Below, one piece after another: positions 33,381 through 44,219 of a DNA stretch of 64,000 bases; the stretch's first letter is position 1, and every line of letters begins with the position of its first letter. The translations under genes and the position numbers were made by a program. Origin of the DNA: Bromus sterilis (taxonomy: Eukaryota; Streptophyta; Magnoliopsida; Poales; Poaceae); NCBI GenBank assembly GCA_950022295.1, contig OX465600.1, positions 206,055,782 to 206,119,781 on the forward strand, read 5' to 3'. The notes under the pieces were generated by a model. That model saw nothing but the letters and a program-made list of their open reading frames with translations. It had not been told where the DNA came from and did no database searches.

Positions 33381-34508
33381 TACCAATGTGATCGAGACTT
33401 CCACAAAGTTTCCGACACCTTTGGAGCCGAGCAAGAACTCACAGAAATAGCCATGGAGACAGACAAAAGTACCTTTCCGCTAGCAAGTCGAAGCGAATCA
33501 AAAGAGTATGGGAGAGACTTCAGGATCGACAGCGACACGGTCACCCACCAGGTGCACCCGACGGACCCAGAAAAAACAGTCTGCGTGTACGCCCCCCTCC
33601 CGGGAGAGAATGCGACTGCCCTCATCGCTTTCCTCCGTGAAGAATGGGAAATCTTTGCCTGGTGCCTAGCCGACATGCCAGGAATACCGCGCGAGTTCGC
33701 GGAACACGCGCTGCGCATCAAGCCAAACACCAAGCTAGTTAAGCAGGCACTACGAAGATTCTCAGAACCCAAGCGCAGAGCAATCGGGGAGGAGGTCAAC
33801 CGATTACTCGACGCCAAATTCATCCGAGAGAAGAAGAAAGACACATGGATCGCCAACCCTGTGCTGGTCCCCAAGAAAGACACAGACGTGCTGCGGATGT
33901 GCCTCGACTACGGGACAGTCAGCAAATACTGCCCAAAAGATCACTTTCCCCTGCCAAGAATCGATCATATAATCGACTCGACAGCAGGATGCGATCTACT
34001 ATCGTTCCTCGACGCCTATTCAGGATACAATCAGATCAGGATGAAAGAAGAAGACGAAGAGCATACATCATTCATCACCCCTTACGGCGTATTTTGCTAC
34101 AGGACAATGCCCTTCGCACTCAAGAACGCCGGAGCCACATACCAGCGGATGATGCAAGCCTGCTTGAAAGAGAAAATCGGAAGAAACGTGCAGGTCTACG
34201 TGGACGACATCGTCATCAAAACTTACAGTGCAAACACGCTACTCGACGACCTGCGCGAGACCTTCGCAGCACTCAACAAGTATAGAATCAAGCTCAACCC
34301 GAAGAAGTGCGCATTTGGCGTCCCAGCCGGGAAGTTTCTCGGGTACATGGTCTCCGCTCGAGGAATCGAAGCGAACCCTGAGAAAGTTCAAGCAATCGCG
34401 AGGATGCAGGAGCCAACCGACATCAAAGGCGTGCAGCAGCTCATCGGAAGACTCGCAGCCTTGAGTCGTTTCATCAGCAGATTGGGAGAGCGCACACTGC
34501 CATTCTAG
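33381..34508 (+). pseudogene. pol: Reverse transcriptase of B1
   Basis: Tat-type RT, best preserved of the Tat copies. From ATG at 33453, residues 134-150 (ANPVLVPKKDTDVLRMC) are the fingers, 183-196 (FLDAYSGYNQIRM) motif A, and 249-252 the YVDD active site with both catalytic aspartates. The thumb/connection (GVPAGKFLGYMVSARGIEANP) follows. A TAG at 34506-34508 replaces a Tyr codon kept in C, just before RNase H. Apart from that stop the domain could be functional. Confidence 0.9.
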
Positions 34509-35077
34509 CAGCTGCTCACAAAAGGAGAGAAATTCGAGTGGACCGAAGAAGCCCGCAAAGCATTCGCGGACCTGAAGAAGACACTCTCGACCCCACCGAT
34601 CCTGGCGTACCCAAAGAACGAGAAAAGCTGCACCTCTACATGGAAGCACGCAACAGCGTGGTAAGCACAGCACTCGTCGTCGAGCGCACAGAAGAAGGCA
34701 AGGTCCAGAGCATACAAAGGCCGATCTACTACCTCAGCATGCTCTTGACAAAATCCCAGCAGCGGTACCCGCACTACCAGAAGCTACTACTGGCCATCAT
34801 CATGACCTCAAGAAAGGTGTCACACTACTTCGACGAACATCCTATCACAATCGTGAGCAGCGCACCACTCGCGGACATCCTCAACAACCCCAGAGTGACT
34901 GGGCGAGTCGCCGAGTGGAACATCGAGCTCAGCCCGCGGGACCTGAAGTTCAAGCACGCAACAGCAATCAAGGCCCAAGTACTCCCGGATTTTCTGGTCG
35001 AGTGGACGGAGGTCCAGACACCAGGCCCCCCGGACCTATCGAACTCATGGACAATGTTCTTCGATGGGTCTAAATGA
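34509..35077 (+). pseudogene. pol: RNase H of B1
   Basis: First RNase H of the Tat polyprotein. Its start (FEWTEEARKAFADLKKT) is in the RT frame, and a one-base change near 34600 shifts the rest (EKLHLYMEARNSVVSTALV, HYFDEHPITIVSSAPLADIL) into another frame. It ends at a TGA after SWTMFFDGSK, the entry to the second RNase H. RNase H removes the RNA strand of the cDNA hybrid. Confidence 0.85.
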
Positions 35078-35521
35078 CAGCAAGGAGCCAGAGCAGGAGT
35101 CGTTCTGGTCTCCCCCAAATGAAATAACCTCAGATACGTCCTCCAGATCAACTTCAGCCACGCCTCCAACAACGAAGCCGAATACGAGGCACTGCTCTAT
35201 GGCATGCGCATGGCCAAAACATGCGGTGTCACTCGCCTCGTAATCTACGGAGACTCCAACCTCGTCGTCCAGCAGGCGATGAAAGACTGCAATGCAGTAT
35301 CCGACAACATGGCGGCCTATCAGAAGCTCTACAACACGCTCGAAGGAAGTTTCGACGGTTGCGAGCTCAATTATATCCCCAGAACAAACAACACAGAAGC
35401 CGACGAAGTCGCAAACATCGGCTCGACTCGAGGACCAGTACCACCCGGCGTCTTCCTCGAAAGCATCAGCAAGAGATCCATCAAAGTAAAAAACAGCAGC
35501 ACCCGAGGAAGCTGTAGATGA
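35078..35521 (+). pseudogene. pol: Second (Tat-type) RNase H of B1
   Basis: A second RNase H after the first is a hallmark of the Tat clade. Visible motifs are FFDGSK (first Asp, just upstream), NNEAEYEALLYGMRMAK (Glu motif), YGDSNLVVQQ (second Asp) and NTEADEVANI (last Asp motif). Stops at 35075-35077, near 35121 and at 35519-35521 break it. In C most of this domain is deleted. Confidence 0.85.
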
Positions 35522-36859
35522 CGACACCACTAAGCCAGCACAGGTGGCATCAGCGAGTCCATCCGAAGACAACAACAGCCAAGCGGTCGAATCTACAGAT
35601 CCAACAGCACTCGAAGGACCAGCGTGGACAAAACCGTTCCTCCGATTCCTAATCGAAGGCACGCTACCGCAAGATGTCACAGAAGCTCGGCGCATCAGTC
35701 GTCGATCCAAGGCATTCACAGTGATCAACGGACAGTTATACAAGCGCAGTATCACCCAGATACTCCAAAAGTGCGTCGACGAAGAAGACGGCAAAGCCCT
35801 ACTGCTCGAAATCCACGAGGGTACCTGCGGGCACCACGCGAGCAGTCGAGTGCTCGTGTCCAAAGCATTCCGAGCAGGGTTTTATTGGCCCACTGCGATG
35901 AAAAACGCAGAAGACATCGTGCGGCGTTGCATCGCCTGTCAAAAATTCGGCAGCAGACCGCACGCTCGAGCCTCAGAACTCAAGACCATACCACTATCAT
36001 GTTCGTTCGCCACTTGGGGACTCGACATGGTGGGCCCGCTCAAGAAATCATCAAAGGGAGGAAGAACACACCTACTAGTAGCAGTCGACAAGTTCACCAA
36101 GTGGATTGAAGCAGTGCCCATCACCAGCTCCACAGCCCTCACGACAGTGAATTTTATCAAATCAATCATCTTCAAGTTCGGGGTACCACACAACATCATC
36201 ACGGACAACGGTATGAACTTCACCGCGGCAGAATTCTAGAACTTCTGCGAAGAACTGGGCATCAAAATCAACTACGCATCAATCGCGCACCCACAGTCCA
36301 ACGGCCAGGTGGAAAAAGCAAATGCCCTAGTATGCGGAGGAATCAAAAAACGGCTCCTTGCACCACTCGAGCAGGCCGCAGGCAACTGGGTAGAAGAACT
36401 CCCTGCAGTACTATGGACCTGCGCACTACCCCAAATACCGCAACCCAGTACACACCTTTCTTCATGGTGTACGGGGCAGAGGCAGTACTACCACATGACC
36501 TCAAATTCGGGGCAGCCCGGATCTTGGGGTACGAAGAAGAGGAAGCATAAGAAGCACTGCAAAATGACAAGGACACAGCAGAGGAAGCAAGAGGCACAGC
36601 CCTAGCAAGGTCAGTGGGGTACCAGGACAAGCTGCGCACTTACCAAAGCAGCCGCCTGCGCACCAGAACATATAACAAAGGCGACCTTCTCCTACGGCTC
36701 ATACAAGAGAAAGTCCACAAGCTTGCCCCCCAATGGGAAGGACCGTTCATAGTTTCACAAGTCATAGGAGGAGGCGCCTACAGACTGAAGAACCCGAAGA
36801 CTGACGAGGACGCGGGAAATCCATGGAACGTGGCGAACCTACGCCTGTTCTACCCATAG
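35522..36859 (+). pseudogene. pol: Integrase of B1
   Basis: Integrase with zinc ligands H91, H97/98, C129 and C132, counted from ATG at 35544, catalytic D161 (GLDMVGPL), D221 (ITDNG) and the Glu of GQVEK, which falls at position 257 with the usual 35-residue spacing. A TAG at 36237-36239 lies between D221 and the Glu, where D has Gln. A frameshift near 36430 and a further stop at about 36548 follow. The C-terminal part (YNKGDLLLRLIQEKVHKLAPQW, GPF) ends at NPWNVANLRLFYP and TAG at 36857-36859. There is no chromodomain, as expected for this clade. Confidence 0.9.
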
Positions 36860-36942
36860 TATCCACCAATCATGCTCAACTGGCAACTCATGTAACCGTT
36901 CGACGCAATAAAATGATGTTGCCCAAATACTACCACCCCAAA

Positions 36943-37680
36943 GCACTCGGGGGCTCGAGTACAAACTCCCCCCGAGAGACGCTATCGTCGCTCACGCGAT
37001 CTTCACTTAAAGCACTCGGGGGCTCGAGTACAAACTCCCCCCGAGAGACGCTATCGTCGCTCACGCGATCTTTACCCAAAGCACTCGGGGGCTCGAGTCC
37101 AAACTCCCCCCGAGAGACGCTATCGTCGCTCGCGCGATCTTTACCCAAAGCACTCGGGGGCTCGAGTACAAACTCCCCCCGAGAGACGCCATCGTCGCTC
37201 ATGCGATCTTCACTTAAACCACTCGGGGGCTCGAGTACAAACTCCCCCCGAGAGACGCTATCGTCGCTCACGCGATCTTTACCCAAATCACTCGAGGGAT
37301 CGAGTACAGACTCCCCCCGAGAGACGCTATCGTCGCTCATGCGATCTTTACCCAACGCACTCGGGGGCTCGAGTACAAACTCCCCCCCCCCCCGAGAGAC
37401 TCTATCGTCGCTCACGCGATCTTCACTTAAAGCACTCGGGGGCTCGAGTACAAACTCCCCCCGAGAGACGCTATCGTCGCTCACGCGATCTTTACCCAAA
37501 CCACTCAGGGGCTCGAGTACAAACTCCCCCCGAGAGACACTATCGTCGCTCACGCGATCTTCACTTAAAGCACTCGGGGGCTCGAGTACAAACTCCCCCC
37601 GAGAGACGCTATCATCGCTCACGTGATCTTTACCTAAAGCGCCCGGGGGCTCGAGCACACCTCCCCCGGAGAAACGCTAT
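36943..37680 (+). repeat. Tandem array of eleven 69-bp units in B1
   Basis: GCACTCGGGGGCTCGAG recurs at 36943, 37012, 37081, 37150 and so on at exactly 69 bases; one unit has an expanded C-tract near 37381-37392. Because 69 is divisible by three, the array gives long repetitive frames on both strands (unit of 23 residues); with no sign of a start or of conservation in C and D, where the period is 70-71, I do not call these genes. Each unit repeats the PPT core. Confidence 0.92.
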
Positions 37681-38521
37681 CATCTCCCGCGCAGCCCGTA
37701 ACATAAAAATAAGGGTCCAAGCAAAACCACCGATAGGGGCCACATGCTGAAAACCGTTTGGAATCAAAGGGAAGACACGGCTACAACCAGGTGGAACACC
37801 AAATACTTTGGAGAAATATGGATGGAGCACAGGACACAGATAATCCTTTAGTCTTCACCTGATCGCCAACGATCACCTAAAGACTTGGGGGCTACTCCCA
37901 TCGGGAGCGCTGTCGCGCACCCGATAAAAAACGGCAGTTAACAGAAGAACGACAAAGGAAACAAATCTCAGCCTACGTTCGACTCTACAACTCGAACATA
38001 GGCTCGGGGGATACTCCCATCAGGAGCGCTGTCGCGCACCCGATAGAATCCACATTACAAGGGCTTGATGGACTCGAAAACAGCTCTCATTGAAAGAATT
38101 CGCCAACATCTCATACCACAAGGACTCGAAGACAGGTCACATAGCAAAGGACTCGAACACAGTTCAAGACTCGAGTACATTGGATAGAAGGCAGCTCTCA
38201 TTACTCGAGGACAATCCTCATTACATAGAGAACTAACCTAGTTACAAAGACACAAGCGGCCGACAAGACTACAGCACAAATCACCCAAGGAATTACGACT
38301 TTTACATGTGTGCCCATGCTAGGGTGATTGGTGCTAATACGACGAGCATCACAGACAAAGGAGGAGTCGAAGCAGCCAGCTCATGATGTCCATGACATAA
38401 CAAAAGGTGAAGCTCGACTTATTTGCGGAGCACCGAAGCCGATGCTCCACCAGCTTCTACTCCGGCTCCACAAACTTCTTCTCCAGCTGCACAGCTTCTT
38501 CTACAAGGTCTACAAGGTCGC
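37681..38521. other. Hairpins and non-coding 3' region of B1
   Basis: Two copies of a conserved block with the hairpin CTCCCATCGGGAG at 37895-37907, and a mutated copy at 38014-38026, each followed by GCGCTGTCGCGCACCCGATA. Short diverged repeats (aaggactcgaa type) lie at 38050-38250. This is the downstream side of the antisense ORF. Confidence 0.75.
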
Positions 38522-39136
38522 CTAGCGTGCCCGCTTGATCGGTGGCTTGACGTCGAGGTCCTCTCTAGAGCTGGAGGGCACAGCACCACCACCCGAGGAG
38601 TCACCAGAGGATGAAGCCGTTGAAGACATGGGCGAAGGACTCCCCGACCTGCCAGAATTGTCGCTGCTTGCCTCCTGCCAGTACGGATCCATGCGATTGC
38701 CGCTCGGGTCAAAAGCGCGGATGGTGAGAGTATTTTCGCCATCAAAATGGCAACAAAGAGAATCACCATCACGCAGGTTTAAACGTCGAGAAAACGACTT
38801 CCAGCCAAAACCGAGTAAAATCAAGCGGGAACTGTCGGTCTCGAACTCAACATAAGAAAGAGGCCGAGAGCACCCCTGAAGACGAAGAAGCAGGCCATCC
38901 AGGCCACGCTAAGAAACAATGGAAGCAAATGCAGAAGGAAGAAGAATGCGAGCAGCGTTCCATCCACGGACGCGCAGGAGAAAGTCGTAGCGCCAAAAAC
39001 CCTCCTCTGAGGAAGAGGAGGAAGGAATCAACGCTGCACCACGACGGCCACCGCGAGAAGAGCGCGGAGTACGACCACCGCGGCCACGGGGAACCCGGCC
39101 GCGGCCAGTCATACCTGCACCTCGCTTTGGCCCCAT
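38522..39136 (-). pseudogene. Antisense B3-like DNA-binding ORF of B1
   Basis: About 204 codons from ATG at 39136 to the stop at 38522, with one in-frame TAG near codon 76 (after FASIVS). The N-terminus is basic (MGPKRGAGM, RGRGGRTPRSSRGG), then a Ser-rich linker (SSSSSEEGFW). The B3-like part is YDFLLRV, LLPSAFASIV, LLLRLQGC, YVEFE, LLGFGWKSFSRRLNLRDGD and TLTIRAFDPSGNRMDPYW. The tail is Ser-rich and ends in a basic patch (PPIKRAR) that could be a nuclear signal. It runs against the direction of gag-pol, between the tandem array and the 3' LTR, exactly as in C and D. Apart from the single stop the frame is conserved, which argues for past selection on the protein. Confidence 0.75.
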
Positions 39137-39221
39137 GAGAAGGGAAAGAGAAAGAGGAAGATGAAGAAGAGAAGCAAGAGGGGCAGGGGATGAACATTGC
39201 TGCTATATGAAAAAGAGGTGT

Positions 39222-39231
39222 CTATTTATAG
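39222..39231 (-). promoter_or_regulatory. TATA box of the antisense unit in B1
   Basis: Minus strand CTATAAATAG, about 87 bases upstream of the ATG at 39136, followed by a pyrimidine-rich leader. Position and sequence match C and D. Confidence 0.72.
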
Positions 39232-39602
39232 TACAAACCCAAGGGCACGCAGAAGCCTAGACGACGGCAGCAATTAATTCAAAGACCGAGCGTGCCGGGC
39301 GATTCGAATTCCGAGACGAAGATGCCTTCACACGGGAGACATTGTGCGCTGGACGCGTAAAATCTCGCGCGTTTTCAATGCGCGCATCGGCAACTCAACA
39401 GGCGGCTGTCGCACGCCACAAAAGCCATCATTATGACCGGTCATGAAGACATGACGGTTCGCCGACAGAGCATCTTTGACGGTCAGTCAACAAGGAGATC
39501 GTTATCCTTATCAAGAAGAGATAAATCAAAGTGGCAACACAAAAGTAAGTACAGCTTGCGAGGATCGTTTTTCACTGATTCAAATATATTTTTCAAATAT
39601 AT

Positions 39603-39890
39603 TTAACTCCCATCGAGAGCGTATCCACCCATGAGAGTTTCGGGTGCTCCCTCACCTAGAAGAAAAGATGTGCTCGAGTGATTACTCACACCCATGAGAG
39701 TTTCGGGTGCTCCCTCACCTAGAAGAAAAGACATGCTCGAGTGATTACTCGCACCCATGAGAGTTTCGGGTGCTCCCTCACCACGGCACAAGATAAGCAG
39801 ACCTGCACTCGCCAGATCGTACGGTCCCAGAGTATCGGGTGCTCCCTCACCCCGAGAGCGAAGGTGATACTCGAGTAATTACTCGCAGAA
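39603..39890. repeat. Inverted-repeat array upstream of the antisense gene in B1
   Basis: Four units of 64-70 bases with GGGTGCTCCCTCAC. Spaced palindromes CGAGT-N4-ACTCG lie at 39738-39751 (GATT) and 39872-39885 (AATT), with a mutated one near 39674. The array is about 370 bases upstream of the TATA box in the sense of the antisense unit. Confidence 0.82.
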
Positions 39891-40532
39891 CTCTGAGTAC
39901 CCGAGCACTCGAAAGACCTCCCGAGAAAGTACTCCTCTACATTACTCCTCGCCCGAGCGCTCGACAAAGCTCCGCGAGTGACCGCTAAAAAAGCTCACTT
40001 GATTGTTTATTCCAAGTGGATGCATTACTAACTAGGCTTCGTGCCTCGATAAAAAATACATATTCCTGGAACACGATACACTGTGCCCAGATGCCACGCA
40101 AGCTTAGCGTGTAGGTAAGACCCCGCTGCGCAGATCGGCCGGGCTGGGACTTGCCGCAGAGCGATTTCACTCCCAATCTTTTCCATGCGCTTGCATGATA
40201 GAAAAAGCCGGGCGGATGCGCCTAGGCTACAAACTTTACTGGCGGCAATTGATCACTATAAGACCTGCAGCGGCATGAGTTTTGCTCGACACCAGTGTTC
40301 CAAGCTCATGTCGAGGGACGTGAGTTTGATTAGGCTACTGCGGTATTTGCCACTAGCGCAATTCACCAAGGCTCGACCAGTCGACTCCTTGGGCCCTTTC
40401 AGCTTAGCATTCCCTCAGAACAGGTTTTGTCATGGCCCTAGACTGCCAGCGACCCGCGGTTGAACCGTGCATACATCAAAACGACGCTAGAATGGACTCG
40501 AGTCCCTGTGCAACTCTTCGAGTCCCCCAGGA
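39891..40532. other. Non-coding block before the PPT of B1
   Basis: Homologous to 13617-14245 in C and 45400-46020 in D. No gene seen. Confidence 0.65.
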
Positions 40533-40545
40533 ACTCGGGGGCTAC
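40533..40545 (+). other. Polypurine tract of B1
   Basis: ACTCGGGGGCTAC directly before the 3' LTR; the core is the same as in the tandem array. Confidence 0.85.
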
Positions 40546-40991
40546 TGACGAGGGGGTGACCCCACGACTCCTATGGATGGGCCTACCCGGTGTACCCGAA
40601 GAAAGAAGGCCCACAAAGATACCGCCTAGGCCCAGCCTTGGCCCGCTAGTGGCACCGACGTAGGAGTCCGCGACTCGTAAGGATGGTACAAACCTGCCGT
40701 GCGGTACAAGATTAGGGTTAGGAAACCTCGTTTGTAATCCAAGACGGGTTCCCCGAGACCTAGCCCAGTATATAAGGGCTGGGAGGGGAGACGTCGAGAT
40801 CAACCAATACACAATCTTTAACCCTAGACTTGTGTGCACTAGTCTTGGCCTTGTTGTAATCGCATCTCCAAGCAATAATATCGAGCAGGAACGTCTCCTC
40901 CTGTTAGCCGACGAGCTATCGTCCAACCTGTGCCTCTCATGACTAACCCAGGGTCCCTGACCATGGGATTTGCCGGGGTTGATCCCCGTCA
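40546..40991 (+). repeat. 3' LTR of B1 (446 bp)
   Basis: Same length as the 5' LTR, with 24 substitutions by eye and no indel. It abuts the CACTT duplication. Confidence 0.95.
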
Positions 40992-40996
40992 CACTT
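40992..40996. repeat. Target site duplication CACTT of B1 (right copy)
   Basis: Matches 31408-31412 exactly. Confidence 0.95.
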
Positions 40997-41341
40997 CCTG
41001 CTCGGTATTATTGCGTGAGGGGGTGATTACAGGGGAAACCAAGGCGATTTCTCGCAAGACCAGGAGAGTATACTGTGTATTGGATTCCTCTAGACGTCTT
41101 CCCTCCCAGCCTTTATATACCAGGCTAGGTCTCGGGGAGTCCGTACTAGATTACAAAGATAGTTTCCTAGTTCTAGTCTTGCCTTGTACGCCAAGTCGTG
41201 CCTTCCATATCAGTCGCGGACTCCTACGTTGGTGCTTGATTGGGTCAGTCATGGGCCTGTCGAGGCTTCCCAGCGAGCCTTCTGTCTTCATACGCACCGG
41301 GTATCCTCATACGCAGGAGTCGTGGGGTCACCCCCTCATCA
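40997..41341 (-). repeat. 5' LTR of element C, second fragment
   Basis: 345 bases carrying the start of the LTR on the minus strand (TGATGAGGGGGTGACCCC) up to the CTCAG duplication at 41342-41346. Confidence 0.93.
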
Positions 41342-41346
41342 CTCAG
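41342..41346. repeat. Target site duplication CTCAG, right side of element C
   Basis: Identical to 13146-13150. Confidence 0.92.
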
Positions 41347-43619
41347 CATCCAATTTTTACCGCTCAATCCTCCGTCGGTTGCTTCGGCATCGGAAAGTTG
41401 CAAACTATGTAAAACAAGCCAAAACAACATAAGGATAGCATCATAACATGAAATATATCAATGAATAGGGATGAATTACTATATAAAATAGTGATGTATT
41501 TTGGACTTATCAATCCCTCGTGTACAATTATCCTTTTCTCCACACCGTTGGTGCTATCGTTGACATGAAATAATGGACCATTAGACTCCAATTCCCCCTC
41601 AAAAAGGGAATGGAACACTTCCCTCAAAACAAGATTAAGTTACCTTATTATTCTGTTACACGGGCAAGTTATTCTTTTGAAGTCGATAAAACTTGATGTT
41701 TTCTGCTTCATGCCTAGCTAAAAGGCATAAAAGAAAGCGCTTATTGGGAGGCAAACCAAAATGTTTTTACTTTCAGTTTTAGTGGTCTTGATGCTTGTTA
41801 CTACTGTAGCAACATCATTGTATCTTTATTTTCAAGCTTTGTGCCAAGTTTTAGCCTCCGATTGCAAGAAAGTTCAAAAGTTGTGACATGCTGTCCAAAA
41901 ACAGATTATGTCTTCTTGACGGAAAAATTCATGATAAATCACCAGATCATCTTTTTTATCTGAATGTTTTTTGACATTATGCTATATACAATTAGCTTTC
42001 TGGCGTCTATTCTGGTTTTTTATTTGAGTTGCAGAAGTACCCCTAAAAATTATTTACTACCTGTTGGTCTGTTTTTCACAGATTCTGCCACGTTTTGCGT
42101 TCATCGTTTTGCAAATCTTAAGCTTTCTTTTTCTTTGCACAAACTTTTTGGAAATCATGAGAAACAGTAGCTCTTCATGAAAATCTTTATTTCCAGTGGA
42201 GAAAGAGTAATTTTATTATGGGTACTAACCACTCTAATCAGCTTATTGTGAGTTTTGTATGAAGGGAGATTTCAAGTATGCGACGGAAGATGATGAAAGA
42301 AGATTCGGGAGTGTCAAGCGCTCAAGTTTGGGGATGCCCCCATGCGCCCCAAAAAATCCAAGGATACTCAAGTGTCTAAGCTTGGGGATGCCCCCGTGCA
42401 TCCCCTTCTCCATCAACAATCATCAGTTCATCCTTCTCCATGCTATATTTTTATCTCTTCATGTGTTATGTGCTAAACTTGGAGCGTCTCGCTCTTTACT
42501 TTTTAGTTTGTTTTAGTTTTTCTTGCTATTCCTAACAAGTTGGACCCTATCCTTCATTGTTTAGGAGAGAAACACGCTCCACTCCACCCTAGAACACAAC
42601 ATAGGTTTGCATGCTTATCTTTTTTTTTGTGTGTTCTTTATCTTTTCTTAGTTGTTGTCATGCTTAGCTCTTAGTTTTCATGCTTATCTTTTTAAGAGAT
42701 TTTATTTAGGTTTCTTTTGGAACTCTCTTGAGTTTCATGCTTATCTTGTTTAGAGAGTTGGCTTGTTACACTGAGTTGTGTGTCTTGCATGAGTAGGTAA
42801 TTAAGGTTGCTATTATAAGTGTAGCAGTAACTTGCAATAGTTTTGAGGTATTGATTTGAGTAATTTTTGGACTCTTTGTGCCAAGAGCTTGAGCTTATTA
42901 GTGAAAGGTGTCGTATTTTGGGCAATTTGTGCTTATTTTCGAAAACAACAAAAATTAGTTGAGAACTCTAGCTACTAGATGGATCGCTAACCTGTGGAGG
43001 GGTTGGAATATATAGAATACCCTCACGTACCATGGGTCGAGGATGCGCAAGGATAACCAAACCCCCACACACTCCTCCTCGGGGTACTTGTCTCTTTGTG
43101 AACCTCCTAATTAGATAGAGAGTTACCGATAATAAGTGCATGAGTTCTTCGGACTAATGCGAGTATTCGATTATTGGCACTTCCACCTTCCATATTTTGC
43201 TAGCCTCTTCGGTACCGTGCATTTCCCTTTCTCATCTTGAGAGTTGGTGCATACTTCGCTGGTGCATCCAAACCCTTGGCATGATACGCTCTATCATCAT
43301 AAACCTCCTTATATCTTCCTCAAACAATCACCATACCTACCTATCAAGGAATTTCCATAGCCTTTCCGAGATACATTGCCATGCAACATCCATCATCTCA
43401 TGATTTGATCTTCATGTCATACATGCTTTTGCTTGATCGAGGAGTCGCATGCTAGTTGGGCCTTACCCTTATCATTGCTACATGGCGCGCTAGTATCATT
43501 GCATATCCTGCTACACTGGCAGAGGCATACATTTGACTACATCATGATAGTTTTCATTTTTCTTTATGTTGGGTACTTCTTGTAAAGTGTGAATATATTC
43601 TTTATATTCTTGTAAAATA
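41347..43619 (+). repeat. Non-coding 3' internal region of Athila-like elements
   Basis: AT-rich, with no coding frame above about 90 codons. Landmarks typical of the post-env region of Athila-like elements are AAGCGCTTATTGGGAGGCAA near 41735, and two copies of TTGGGGATGCCCCC at about 42332 and 42387. The first 170 bases may belong to a different, minus-oriented LTR (a TTGATAAGTCC-like start near 41510), but I cannot prove it. No gene, RNA or array seen. Confidence 0.5.
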
Positions 43620-43624
43620 TAGAG

Positions 43625-44071
43625 TGACGAGGGGGTGACCCCACGACTCCTATGGATGAGCCTAACCGGTGTACCCGAAGACAGAAGGCCCACAAAGATG
43701 TCGCTTGGGCCCAGCCTTGGCCCACTAGTGGCACCGACGTATGAGTCCGCGAGTCACAAGGAAGGTGCAAACTTGCCGTACGGAACAAGATCATGGTTAG
43801 GAAACCTCATCTGTAATACAGGACGGACTCCCCGAGACCTAGCCTAATATATAAAGGCTAGGAGGGGAGACGTCGAGATCAAGCAATACACAATATGTAA
43901 CCCTAGCCTTGTGCGCACTAGCCTTTGCACCCCTGTAATCTCCATCTCCAATCAATAACATCGAGCAGGAACGTATCCTCCTATTAGCCGACGAGCTATC
44001 GTCCAACCTGTGCCTCTCATGACTAACCCAGGGTCCCTGACCATGGGATTTGCCGGGGTATATCCCCGTCA
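43625..44071 (+). repeat. 5' LTR of element G (447 bp)
   Basis: TGACGAGGGGG...CCCCGTCA with TATATAAAGG near 43847. It is very similar, by eye over 90 percent, to the inverted LTR of D at 44935-45380. Confidence 0.93.
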
Positions 44072-44073
44072 AT

Positions 44074-44091
44074 TGGCGTCGTCTGTGGGAA
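44074..44091 (+). other. PBS of element G
   Basis: TGGCGTCGTCTGTGGGAA, two bases after the LTR; a C to T change (CGC to CGT) compared with B1. Confidence 0.8.
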
Positions 44092-44219
44092 CCGCACAGG
44101 TTGGGAACGCGATCTCGGCGGCCTCATCGGCATCTTCAACAGCCACCGGCGCGACGACTTCACCAGTGCTCCTCGATCCGACGACCCAGGCGGAATCCGA
44201 TCTGTTCGGGTCCCTCGGT

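Larger units (their letters stand above)
31413..40991 (+). mobile_element. Tat-clade Ty3/gypsy element B1 nested in the LTR of element C
   Basis: Complete 9579-bp plus-strand element with 446-bp LTRs (TGACG...CGTCA), PBS, gag, protease, RT, RNase H, second RNase H, integrase, 69-bp tandem array, antisense B3-like ORF, inverted-repeat array and PPT. The CACTT duplication is perfect. By eye the LTRs differ at 24 of 446 positions (about 5%). It is the only element in the window with both LTRs and the full internal order, although pol has several stops and frameshifts. Confidence 0.95.
13151..41341 (-). mobile_element. Tat-clade Ty3/gypsy element C with two nested elements
   Basis: Minus-strand element with a 3' LTR (13151-13598), a 3' region with an antisense ORF, pol, gag, PBS and a 5' LTR (31310-31412 plus 40997-41341). 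The CTCAG duplication is perfect. Chromovirus A2 (15322-26932) splits the antisense ORF, and Tat element B1 (31413-40991) splits the 5' LTR. Removing both leaves roughly 7 kb. By eye its two LTRs differ at about 20 of 448 positions. It lacks integrase because of an in-frame internal deletion near 28190, so it could only have moved with enzymes supplied in trans, unless that deletion happened after insertion. Confidence 0.9.

Noticed and set aside
36823..37658. Long repetitive frames on both strands (267 and 242 codons) over the 69-bp array
   Set aside because: The unit length is divisible by three and has no stop, so open frames are automatic. Period is 70-71 in C and D, which destroys the frame.
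36943..37680. Possible CRISPR array
   Set aside because: Units are contiguous repeats without unique spacers, in a plant retrotransposon.
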